Below, piece by piece: positions 21,951 to 32,894 of a stretch of 64,000 nucleotides of DNA. Position numbers and translations under genes: made by a program. Below the pieces are notes generated by a model, which did not search any database, was not told the DNA's origin, and worked only from the letters and a program-made list of their open reading frames with translations. The stretch lies in assembly GCF_933775445.1 (NCBI RefSeq), contig NC_065872.1:9672001-9736000 (forward strand). Direction: 5' to 3'. The DNA is from Argentina anserina (lineage: Eukaryota > Streptophyta > Magnoliopsida > Rosales > Rosaceae). How positions within the stretch are numbered: the first letter of the stretch is position 1; every line of letters begins with the position of its first letter.

Positions 21951-22211
21951 GGTATCAACAAAAACAAGCTAGCGTCAAATTTGTAAATGAGAACATCATT
22001 TGCCTTTCTAATGAAGTTATTTCATCGACCAAACAAATATACATGAAACCCAGATTAATTACTATATGGTCTGCTAACTCATTTGAATTCGGAAACAACA
22101 TATGCGAAGACCCACAAAATGTACTGGATTAGATCTGCACGAGTGAATATATAACGCAATACCTTGTACGTTTATACGCAAAGCATTGAGCTAAATTTAT
22201 TTAGCCGCGGG
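21951..22211. other. Noncoding AT-rich spacer
   Basis: I see no gene or repeat boundary here before the TAT target site at 22212-22214. Confidence 0.5.
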
Positions 22212-24153
22212 TATCACTACAAAAAAATAGGAGCAAAAGCTACATTTAATCGTGGGAAGGTTTGTAATTCGTGAGTCCATGTGAATGAACAGTTTATTGT
22301 TTGAATTGCATGTGTAGTATCCCACATATATTGTGATTCGTGGGAGATAAATTATCAAATATTATCACCTACATGGTTTATTCATGGAAAACCCAGCCAT
22401 TTGGTTTACTTTCGCTCAAATAATTAATTAAGTTAACTATCCCTTGTAAACTAATATTGTTTTCCCTTTTGTTTTCTTGGGGTTATTCCCAATCGACATC
22501 ATTTCTTCTTCTTCTTCGACCTTTATGCAAGATTGTCTCAAATTTCAATCAAGAATTAGATTGGTGAGGTTATCCGATAAAAGGGAGATTACGGATCTTT
22601 ATTTAGTTTTCTGAGTTTTGGGAATGAAAAAGATGTGATTTTCCCCAAAGGAGGAGGTTGCAGATGCTCGATCAGATTAGCCTAGTCGGGTAAGCTTTCC
22701 CCAAATCCAATAGGTACGATGTCTGAGTTATAGAGATTACTGTAAGTTTATGCTTTGAATTTAAAATTTTGGGTTGGAAGCCCTTGTCGTATACAACCCT
22801 TATGCCATTTTCAGTTTCTAATCTTCGCTGTTGTTGGTGTTTGAATCTATACCAGCATTAATCAAAGTACAACCAGTTCCAAGCCAGAGAAGATAGCCCT
22901 GAAGTTCCATTGCAAAATTAGATGAGGAAGTGCAGCTCGCACTTTTCGCACTATGCTCACTCTAAGGTAAGCTCGAACCCATTTATGGAGTTAAGTAGAT
23001 AATTTCTGATGTAGATTAAGGTTGGGTTGTTGATGACCCTATCAAATTAAGGTCTGGAATTTCAATTTTGATATTAAGTTAATCAGGGTTTGTTTCAAAT
23101 ATGAGCGCACCAGTGGCCAATCCACATAGATGAGCTTCATGTTTAGTAAACAGAACGATATAATTCTCTTAGACATAGTTTATTTGACTTATGGTTTCCC
23201 AAATGTCCAAAATCCATGTTGTGCATCTATGTTTGGATCTAAAAAGCAGCAGGCTTGAAGACCCCTGGGTCTGGAAGGCACATTATAATAAGGTAATACG
23301 GTGGTATACTATATGTATATGCATATTGGAACTCCTTTTTACAACCTATGCATTCGGTTATCGTTTCCAATTGGATAATCCGTCCCCTTGACCCAAGCAA
23401 GCCCACAGATAAGCACATCCATGATCAATGCCTCTTAGAGACAGGCGCTCACATTTTGTTTTCTCTTTAATTTGTTTTACTCACTAAGGATGTAAAGTGA
23501 CGTTATACTAGTTCATTAGTATTTGATTTTCAATAGACTAGTGATGATTAGAAAAGATTTTTGGGGGTTAGCCAAAATCTTTTAGCGCACATCAGTGGTG
23601 CTTGTAGGAGTCGGTGGAAATCCTTAGCTGTTTTGTTTTACTGTTATTTGATTGGGTTTTTACGGCTATGATCCTAAGCTATATTTTATTTTCAGAGAAC
23701 TAAGAGAAACAAGTTGCAATTTGAATACCTTGACTGAGTATTAATTCAATCAAGGTATGGATGCTTCCCATTTCAAATTCAGTTCCTATATATATATTGG
23801 TAGGAGCAATCTAAATGAATCAGAAGCCTATGCAGGTTTAAGTATTGTCCTTAGCTCGAACGGTTGCAATTTCAATATGTGATATGATCTTGATTCCTAA
23901 GTAGCACGGACACGAACACGAGTGTCTGAATTAAACACGATTTGATACGTAGACACAACATATAGAAATATTTTTAGACACGGATACGTGGTTAACACGT
24001 TAATTAAATATTATTTTTAATAAATAATAATTTATAAATTTAAAAGTATTTAGATGTATATATATATATATATATATATGTCAAAGTGTGCATTAAAATG
24101 ATGAAAACATAACATGTTAGAATGACTAAGGACTTGATAAGTACCTTGGATAA

Positions 24154-25740
24154 TAATAAAGCGTTAATTAAAATGTCTATAATAAACCCTGTAAAACATC
24201 ATTGTTAGTATAGAATAAACCGTTATTGTTCTTTCCAGGGAATTCAAAGGAATTCTAAACTTTTAGTGTTAACAAATAATAAGGGGTTTGAGATTGATTA
24301 TTAACTACTAAAATAAAAACTAAATTACTATTTACTTAATCGACTTCTCCTTAATAAACTTAAACTAAATTTACCATTACACCACATAATTACAAGTTCA
24401 AACCTATCATGAATTCTAATTCGACCAATTACATATTTTTTAGACACCAATACAATTAGAGCCTTAGGAGATCATCTAATCATGCAAGATTTTAATTAAC
24501 ATTTAGATTGACTTAGGGCGTAATCTAAATTTGGATGCATTCGAATTCAATAACACTTAGAGTAGAAATCAAACAAGGTTACATTTAAGCATCAAATATT
24601 TGTTCGAGATATGTTTCATGTATGGCGTCACCCATCATGGTTTCACATGTAAATTTCCATAATTTTTACCACTTTTAATCAACACAAACCGAAACTACTT
24701 AGGGCATGATTCGATTTGTGTCAATATGTTTGATGAATCTAGCACTCAAACACAATCTTAGGGACTGCATCCATGCACTAAATTCATATGTAAATATCTG
24801 AAAATTATCTAAAGTATGAGAAAGATGATTAGAACACAACAATAGAAATACAAACTCATTAATTATAGGAAACCATCAATTCGAGAAAAATCCAAAAATC
24901 CAATAAAACATTCTGAAAATTTCAATTTTTAATACAAAACAATAATCATACACAAACATCATACTACAATCTTCATAGACAAAGTATTGTAACAAAAAAT
25001 CAAAAACGGTTAAACCCGTTGGGATGAGTTGCGAGAATCACACGTTGTAGGAACCTTGGAGGTGTGTCTCCAATGGTGATTTCAGTGGAGTTGAAATTTG
25101 TATATGGGGGAGAATGACTTGCTGTTTTAGTGAATGATGTTTGAGGTAGTATTTTGGTGGAGTTTTGGCTCTTGATTGCAAAGGAGAAGTGATCTTATTT
25201 GAGAGATGAAGCCATGTATATATATAGAGGAAATAATTAGGGTAATTGCATCTTTCCTCATATTATAATGTCATGTTTTAATCCCTTAAATCATGGTAAG
25301 TTTTATCCTCTAAATCATGTCAGTTTTAATCCCTTAAATCATGACATGTTTTATTCCCTACAACATGCCATGTTTTATTCCCTAAATCATGTCATGTTTT
25401 ATTTCATACAACATGTCATGTTTTATGCCTTTAATGATCATTTTTTATTTAATTATTCCATCTCTTTTTCTTTAATTATCTCTTCAATCCAATCTGAAAA
25501 TAAGAAAATAAAATCATAAGTAAGAGATAATTAGTTTCAAAACCTAACAATGATTCCTAGTCAAACTAGGACTCTAGACCAATTATGCGTTTTAAACTCA
25601 TGTAAGCACAAAAAATGCATCTAATACCGCTCAAGACTCTTACTACGACTCAATAACTTAATAGTACAACAATAAGGACTAAGAAAAGTACAAATTGAGG
25701 TAAAAACATGTTAAGAACGTCGCACAAAGTACTCCTATCA
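24154..25740 (-). repeat. Probable solo LTR inserted in the MITE
   Basis: Comparison with the uninterrupted MITE at 47329 defines the insertion precisely. The 5-bp sequence GATAA is present on both sides (24149-24153, 25741-25745). On the minus strand the insert begins TGATAGGAGTACTTTG and ends CTTTATTA, with a TATATATATA stretch in the middle. There is no coding capacity, primer site or internal region, so a solo LTR or an LTR-like non-autonomous element fits. The terminal TA instead of CA is unusual. Confidence 0.6.
25269..25435. repeat. Short tandem repeats of ~24-27 bp in the solo LTR
   Basis: Six or seven variants of ATCATGTCATGTTTTATTCC follow one another. They read as an apparent ORF only because the unit lacks stops. 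Confidence 0.75.
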
Positions 25741-27206
25741 GATAACCAAGGTTTGAATCGCAACTCAAACATTGTTATTTTTAACAAAAGTTGAATCTGT
25801 TGGAATGGTTGTGGAGTTATGGTTGTGGAGTTGTTGGGTGCCTTGGATGACTAAGGTTCGAATCTCACCATAAGCACTTTCACTTTTATCATGGGTTGGT
25901 GGGTGTCTGCGTGTCCGGACCGAGTTGGGGCATGTCCAATTCAGATATTCGTGTGTCCGGGCCGTGTCTATTCCGATACTCGTGTCCAGGGGTATTCGAA
26001 CGTGTCTGTGTCCATGTCGGACACGCGATACGGTAGTTGAGGGACGTGTCCGTGCTACCTAGCTTGATTCATGAGTAAGCATATCTTGTAAAATATTCAA
26101 TTTTTGGAACTACATTGATTGAATATTAATGTCTATATTATTTTAGTTCTTATGTTGTTAAAGCAACAATTTTGGAAACTTTATGATAGGACTAGTTTTA
26201 TTGAATGTCTGAGATTCTAAGAGTGAGGATACTATCTTTTTATAGCATATGCTCATCTTTTGAACTTAGGCTTTACATTCGCAGGAATATAGCATTGAAA
26301 AGGGATTGCTATCAATTAGTTATATATGTGGTGTCTAGTTAAGGTATGCAATTTTAAGCAAGTGTTAATATGTCATTTGCAATGGATAAATTATTTATAT
26401 TGTTCTTAATAAAACATTTACTCATTATTTCAGTCATTGATGTCATAATGATGACCATTTTATTCTTACAAGATTTCACTAGGCCAAAAAGGCCTTTATA
26501 CCACACCTTTCAGACAACATAAGTGAATATGTGTTGTCTCTAAATTTAGACAATTCAAATTTCTTGAAAATTTTCAAGAAATCTGAATTTTTAGAAAAGT
26601 GGGAACATCGTACAACATATAAATATTGTGTTGACTCAATTATATTAGTTAAAATTTTTGAAAACCTTCATACAACACATGTTCTATATGTTGTCTGAGT
26701 TTTCAGAGACTGATAAAAAAACAGATAGAGTGGGACAAACAATTTTGTTTCGCTCCATTTCGAAAATTTCACGACCGTAAATTAAGTTCAGTTCCCTCCT
26801 CTAAGCCTCTTAACACTTGAACATATTTTCTCAACCCGCACAAAATTTCAGCCACTACATGTCCCTCACTGAGATTCAAATTCTCCAACTTTGACAAGGT
26901 CTTCCTCTTCCAGCTCGTCACTGCCTCGCCAAACCCAGGGTCGACGACCTTCAGCCCCACCTGCTCTCTCCGACGCCCTCCGAGTTCTTTCAGTCTTGCT
27001 TGTTTCTCTTCACAACCTCAGCTTCAATCTATTCCTCAATTTCACTACCTTAGTTCTCGATTAGCTTACAAGGTAAATAGCAATTCTCAATTTCATTGGG
27101 TTTTCACTCGATTTTAATTTTAGGGATCGATTTTTAGAACAAAACGCTGTTAAACTCATTCCTTGTTGTTTTATTACTTTTTCACTGTGATTTAGTGTGG
27201 ATTGTG

Positions 27207-28411
27207 CTAATGTGGTTGAGATCATAATTATTACAATTGCGATGTGTGTCGCTTCTACTCGTCAGACTCTGCCCCCACGAGCTCTTCCAATTGACGGTAA
27301 CCAAGTCCTTCATCTCTATTTGATTCGTACTTCTCAATCCCGATGGGAATTGGATCAGCGAATTCGGTATAATATTAACCTTTTAATTGAATTCAGAAAA
27401 TGGATATGGGACCGTGCTTGAAGGTTCACTCTCTGCAACTCAGAGAAGATTATCCTTCGTTTTATTAATGATTAATAGCCTCAGTTATGATTGAAATTTG
27501 AATTACAGTAAATTTGGAATACTAGTGGTGCCTTTACCTGTTTCCATAGAAACAAAGAAGCTAGGAAACAAGGGACTGATAACTATGACAGAGACCTGGA
27601 GGATGTTATAGATAGGCTCATTGTTGAATGTGATAGCTAAATCTCTAGAGCCCTTAAGCGCCTCGATCGAGGATGATGATGCAAGGGCTGCTATTACTAT
27701 TTCGATTTCTGAAGTTACTTAGGTGATTAATCATTTCATTCCTAGGCTCTTAATTATTAATTTTTCATTTCATTTGAGAAAGTGGCTGATTACATGAAAG
27801 CTAGATCATCTCTGAAACTGAATCGAGGCTCGCAGCCAACCACTGAACTGAGCTCATTTGACTCTAGGTTTGAAGATTGATTTACTTTTTCTTACACATA
27901 GATCCAAGAATTTTCAATTTTTTTATGGCAGATGGTTAGTTTCTTGTCCCTTTTGTTTTAGAAAAAAAGAAAAAGAAAAAGTGAAAGAAGCTGATGAGTT
28001 TGGTAAGAAACAAGATAATGGGTTTGGAAAAGAACTATGCATTCTGTAAATAGTGCAAAATGGTTTTTGTTTAGGTTTTTAAATTTTTATGGGAGAGCAT
28101 AAGATAAGGGCTTTTTTGTTTGCAGTGGGAGATGATGATGATGATGATGATGATGAGAAAATTGATACTTTGGTGTATTTTGGTCCTTGTTCTTCCTCTT
28201 TCTATCAGGGGTTTCATTCTACAAGAATGGCTTATTATGTTTTGATCAATTTTATGGAAAAGAATAAATCAAAAGGGGTTTATTTAAAAAAGAAAAGAAA
28301 AAGGAAGGTGGCTTATTACCTGTGTTCTGGTTATGCTGCAATTGCAGGCTCTGGAGATAATCAAGTTATCAAAGCAGATTAAAGAGAAGTTTGAAGAGGT
28401 TGATAGATTGG
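27207..28411 (+). pseudogene. Captured LUC7-like (U1 snRNP) gene fragment with introns
   Basis: LUC7 proteins belong to the U1 snRNP and help select 5' splice sites. Four exon pieces match the N-terminal and central part of plant LUC7-like proteins. About 27207-27296 encodes YYNCDVCRFY and LCPHELFQLT across a one-base deletion; a 100-bp GT-AG intron follows (27297-27396). From 27397, KMDMGPCLKVHSLQLREDY carries the first zinc finger's last ligands. Exon 27550-27722 encodes KEARKQGTDNYDRDLEDV and DRLIVECD, then ISRALKRLD and ARAAITISISEVT in shifted frames with stops. Exon 28348-28411 encodes ALEIIKLSKQIKEKFEEVD and ends at a GT donor. The second zinc finger and RS tail were not found. Retained introns show capture from genomic DNA, not cDNA. 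Confidence 0.85.
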
Positions 28412-29234
28412 GTATTTCTATTCTTTCTGGATTTATTGTGTTGCTTCTATGTCTGTTATGAGTACAATTTCTTCTTTATTATTATTATGTGCTACGATTT
28501 CATATTGTGATTCAACCAATATGTAACATTATGTCCCCTTAACACACACTAGATTGGTATCTCTACCATGACTAGTCTGTGTACGTTTCCAAGGTGGGCT
28601 AACTAATCATGCACCAGAAACTACATCGTTGTTCATAGTTGTTGAAATTGAATTAAGTAAACTATAAATGTATGATTTGGTTATGTTACATGGTATTATC
28701 ATACGTACTTGATTTGTTCTGCTATTTTTTTATAAGGTAACTCTCACTATTGTATCACATGTTAATAGCCAAATCAAAGGGAGTCCATGATACCTTTTGT
28801 CTTATAGGTCCATATATGCACATTTTTAACTTTTTCTCATTCTTTTGAGTTTTGTTTATGGGGTTGATATATTCTTATAATTGAAAATATGTTTTAGTTC
28901 ATACAGTTCTCTCGACCATTGCCCTAGGAACGTGATAAACTAACCTCCTTGCAGCAGTTGTAAGTTCTTTGCTTCAGTGAATATTCATCTTTATTTTACT
29001 TAGAATGACAATATAGATATATTAACTATATATCGTCACTTCAAGTACATAGACAATAGTGGAGTGACTGGACCATTTTACATTACTTCTTTCCTACTTT
29101 GTAATACTGAAGTATACAAGTAACATTTTTCTAAGATTGTCGTGGACTAATATGCGTTTCAGCTGGGCTTCTCATGATATTCTATTCACTAGAAAATTCT
29201 CACAGTTCATGGAAATTCTTAGAGAACTCATGGA

Positions 29235-29235
<1 letters not shown>

Positions 29236-29307
<72 letters not shown>
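29236..29307. repeat. (TA)n microsatellite
   Basis: About 36 uninterrupted TA dinucleotides form a 72-bp run inside the inner CACTA element. It is likely to vary in length between individuals. Confidence 0.95.
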
Positions 29308-29311
<4 letters not shown>

Positions 29312-29571
29312 CACATTAATGTATTACAACTTAGAGACTTTTTTCTTGTAATTTAATAGCGCTAAATGTTCTTGTTTTACAGGAGACATGAAGGCACATT
29401 GCTTGAAGGACCAATTTGTTGCCATGAAGGTTGATTTAAAGAACACATAGCATGTAGCAACAACTAACTAAGAGAGCATGTTTGAATATATTGCCTTAAC
29501 AATTACATGAATGGAGTAGCCATTTCTATTGTGAACCTTGTAAGTAGGATGTTTTGTTATGGTTTGATCAA

Positions 29572-30270
29572 GGTTCTACAAAGCGCTAGGCGGTATGTAA
29601 GCGGATAGCCACCTCCTAGCGCCTAGACGGTTAGGCGGCCTCCTAGGCGGTTTTGAATTATTAAATATTTATTTATTTTTATACATATATTTAAACTATT
29701 TTAATGATTAAAAATATATAATGATGTTTAATATTAATGTTAAAAATACTTAAAATAGTCTAAATTCACATAACTTAAGTAGAAAGTCTATAAAAATATT
29801 TGAAGAAAAGATAAATAATGAAATAAATGCAATAATACTAAATCTCAATTTATTTCTCTCCAAATTATTTCCTAACTCATTCAGTATCGGACTCAAACTT
29901 AATATTCATATTTATTTTTTTTCCTCTTCTTCTGTTGATGAGATTCAGTTTTCAGAAATAGATAAAGAGTGCGAGCTGCGGCCTCTTTTAGTTTTTTTTT
30001 AATTTCACATGATGGTTGACCGACTATGACGGAATAGAGCTAATTAGACCGCCTAGGATTGAATAGGGCCGGCTAGACCGCCTAGGACTGAATAGAGCTA
30101 ATTAGACCGCCTAGGATTGAATAGGGTCGCCTAAGACCACTCAGAACCGCCTAAGACCGCTTAGGTGGCCGCCAAATTCACAAAACGTCACAGATGGCCG
30201 CCGAGACAAAAAGCGTGGCGGTGGGTGACCTCCTAGTGCCTAGGTGCCGCCTAGACTGTTTTTTAGAATA
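29572..30270. mobile_element. MITE-like element with TAGGCGG-rich ends
   Basis: The left end (TTCTACAAAGCGCTAGGCGG) and the right end read inward (TTCTAAAAAACAGTCTAGGCGG) are inverted. Many CCTAGGCGG and CCGCCTAG motifs lie in the ends, around an AT-rich core. No target duplication was recognised and there is no coding capacity. A truncated relative lies in reverse at 32680-32888. Confidence 0.65.
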
Positions 30271-30904
30271 TTGGGTTTGATAAGGCAAATATGGATTCAT
30301 TGTACAATTGATTAAGATATAATGACAATTGGATTTTGTTAGCTTTCTAAATTATGTAGTTTAATGGTTTGGAGGCTGCTATATATAAGCATATTGCAGA
30401 TTTAAATGTGATTGTATTAACATGAGAGGAACAACAAGAACAAAATTAGATTATGATGTTTCAATCTCATTCAGACAGCACAAAACTGTTGTAGAAAATT
30501 AATTCAGACAACATAAACTAAATGTTGGTGTTGTGTTACTAGCCTATTTAGACAACATTTATATGCCGTTAGTTAAAGTTCAGAGAATAAATTTCTCAAG
30601 ATAGTAAAATTTGGTTTCATTGAGACAGTAGAATAATCAATGAAATTCAGATTAATGACATTTTTTCAGTGCTATGTATGTGTCATTTACACAGTAGATA
30701 GTTAATTTTTGTCTCAGTTTGGATGAATTTGGTCTAACTCAGACGACATTTGACCAAAAAAAATATGTTGTTTGAGAATAGTTTATAAAGTGGTTTAGAA
30801 CTGCTATCTGAGGTGCTATCACATAGCACCAATGTACTCAGCACATATGTTCTCATCAATCAACAGTTGTAAACTATTGTCTGAAACCTTTTTTGGTCTA
30901 GTGG

Positions 30905-31276
30905 AATTTGTGCTTATTGAATGCTTGCGGTCCTGCTTCGATCCTGTATGTAAGCACCATATGTTGCCAGGTTTGTCTCTCTTACATCTTACTGGTTATG
31001 GTTGAGTATGTATCTTTTAATTACTATAGATGGTAATGGTTAAACTTGTTTCTACTACTTTGTATTTGTATATACACACACATTGTATTATTATTTTGGT
31101 TTTTCTTTATTGTTCTCATGTCGGTGTTTTGAACTCTTCTTCCAAGTGTTCCCAATTTGGATTCTTATTTGACATTGATGCTCAATCTCAATCATTTGAC
31201 ATTGCTGAATATGATGCACTACCAGGAATATATCAAATCATTCAAATGTGCCTTGAAATGCATGCTAATTTTCAGT
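30905..31276 (+). other. Possible captured host exons in the outer CACTA element
   Basis: Two open stretches have coding-like composition. About 30904-30970 reads FVLIECLRSCFDPVCKH and ends at a GGTTTG donor-like site. About 31111-31276 reads SQSFDIAEYDALPGIYQII and QMCLEMHANFQ, ending in a CAG|TAAGG-like context. I do not recognise the protein. They may be exons of a gene captured by the outer element, or chance open frames. Confidence 0.3.
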
Positions 31277-32679
31277 AAGGAATCTTAAACTAATTGATGC
31301 ATAATTTATATATTTTGACATTGCTTCCTTAACTATTATTTCTTATCATTTTTATGGCCCTTAACTTAGAATTATATATTGATTAGGTGGGAGTTATCTA
31401 TTAGTTGAATGTAAAAGCATTTGTCGCTTCATATTGATTTGTGTTTATACAGCAGCTAAATAGTTTTTCCTTGTAAATCTGTAGATATATATTTTGGATG
31501 GATGACTTCGTTCATGCAGTTTGGATTCAGAAAACATTACTAAAGTAGATGCTTGAAATCAAAGACATGACATCACAATTAGTGTGCCAAAAGTTTCATT
31601 ATTATTTCATCTCTTTAATTAGGGGTGAAGAATATTGCGATTGTGATAATATGATGTAAGTTTTGTTAGGACGGCATTCTATATTATCTAAATGTAAAAT
31701 GACTATTACGTACACTAATTTTCTAAATTACATAATCATTAATTATATGTATATAAATATATTTAAATTTTCATTAAATATTGATTTTTTCTACCCGAAT
31801 CTAAAAATATTTCTTTAACCTAATAAAAAATTCAATTTTTTGTTCACTAATTATACATAATTTTTTATTCAAATCATAAATCATTACTATTAACATAATA
31901 AAATCTTTATAATACCTTTTGTGAACATCAGAAAAATAAAATTAACACTAAAATCAATATTATTTTCATTACTCAAAGTTGATAATCTACAAATTTTTTT
32001 CTACAACTCAAAGTTGTTAAACTATGAATTGTTTTTATATTTATATTAGATAAACATTGAAACTTATTTTTTGTAAATAAAAATAAATATTTGAAAAATA
32101 AATATATGAATTAGATTACTAGAATCATAATTGGAAACTTTATTATTCCTTTTATATTGATGTTAATTGAAAGATTTTCTTTAAAAACTTTGTTTTTTAA
32201 TTTGATATGTCATATAAGGTAATAAGGACACGCTTGGAAAAAGAAGTGGGTGAAATAAATAAATTTAATATTAAATTTAAATATGGGGTAAAATGAGTAG
32301 AGATATTGAACAAATTAGATCGTGGGGTGATAATAACCACACCCTAATTTTATTAGTGGAAATTAAGGAATTATAAAATGATGTTTTTTTATAAATTTAT
32401 TATTCATATGAGCCACATTTTACCTAAAACGTGTGATAGCAACAGATTTTTCTAGTTGTGGGGTCCATTGAATAGTCCCACGGTATTTGTGGCTTTATAT
32501 GGCAAATACAACATGGCCCGCCTCTTTAAAATGTTGCTACAACGTGGCCCGCCTATATGGCGACAATTATATGTAGGTAATGGGGTCAATCTCCACGAAT
32601 GATGGATGTGGATTTTGTCATTATTTTTTGTAGTGTATCAGTCTACAATGTATGTACTGCATGGAAACATTTGTTTCAT

Positions 32680-32888
32680 TATTTATATTTTTTCCAATAT
32701 TTTTATGGAATTTCTACTTACGTTATTGTGAATTTAGACTATTTTAAGTATTTTTAAAATTAATATTAAATATTATTATTTATTTTAATCATTAAAATAA
32801 TTTAAATATATGTATAAAAATAAATAAATATTTAATAATTCGAAACAGCATAGGCGCCGCCTAACTGTCTAGGCACTTGGAGGGAAAC
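32680..32888 (-). mobile_element. Truncated copy of the TAGGCGG MITE
   Basis: The reverse complement closely follows the left third of the element at 29572. It shares GTGCCTAGACAGTTAGGCGG-type sequence and then GAATTATTAAATATTTATTT. Only one end is present. Confidence 0.7.
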
Positions 32889-32894
32889 ATGCAT

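Larger units (their letters stand above)
23897..26062. mobile_element. hAT-like MITE, copy 1, containing tRNA-like segments and an LTR insertion
   Basis: The termini CTAAGTAGCACGGACAC and (inward) CTAGGTAGCACGGACAC are flanked by a perfect 8-bp duplication CTTGATTC (23889-23896, 26063-26070). Eight bases suit the hAT superfamily. Without the 1.59-kb insertion at 24154-25740 the element would be about 575 bp, matching the uninterrupted copy at 47329-47934. The interior contains two tRNA-like blocks with B-box-like GGTTCGAATC-type motifs. The LTR insertion splits the first of these, just before its B box. The subterminal GTGTCCG/CGGACAC motif is repeated many times. Confidence 0.85.
26477..30903. 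mobile_element. Second CACTA element with captured LUC7-like exons (Pack-type)
   Basis: The left end CACTAGGCCAAAAAGGCC leads into TTTCAGACAACAT. The right end read inward is CACTAGACCAAAAAAGG, leading into TTTCAGACAAT. The TIR and the subterminal CAGACAAC motif, repeated near both ends, mark a CACTA element of 4,427 bp nested in the larger one. The 3-bp flanks do not match (TTT on the left, GAA on the right). There is no transposase; the interior instead holds exons and introns of a LUC7-like gene (27207-28411), a TA microsatellite and another MITE. A minus-strand open frame at 26769-26960 is not recognised. Confidence 0.75.
22215..32635. mobile_element. Large CACTA-type element carrying two nested transposons
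   Basis: The left terminus CACTACAAAAAAATAGGAGC and the right terminus (inward) CACTACAAAAAATAATGAC form inverted repeats. They are flanked by a perfect 3-bp duplication TAT (22212-22214, 32636-32638), as expected for CACTA/En-Spm. Subterminal TCCCAC/CGTGGGA motifs recur at both ends. The total is 10,421 bp, of which about 6.6 kb is later insertions (23897-26062 and 26477-30903), leaving roughly 3.8 kb. No TNP2 transposase is visible, so it is non-autonomous. Short open stretches with splice-like boundaries (MRKCSSHFSHYAHSK at about 22921-22965; 31111-31276) hint that this core also captured host exons, which I could not identify. Confidence 0.75.

Noticed and set aside
26470..26480. 3-bp target duplication for the inner CACTA element
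   Set aside because: Flanks are TTT on the left and GAA on the right, so no duplication can be claimed.
29137..29356. Open frames of alternating Ile and Tyr
   Set aside because: They are translations of the TA microsatellite at 29236-29307.
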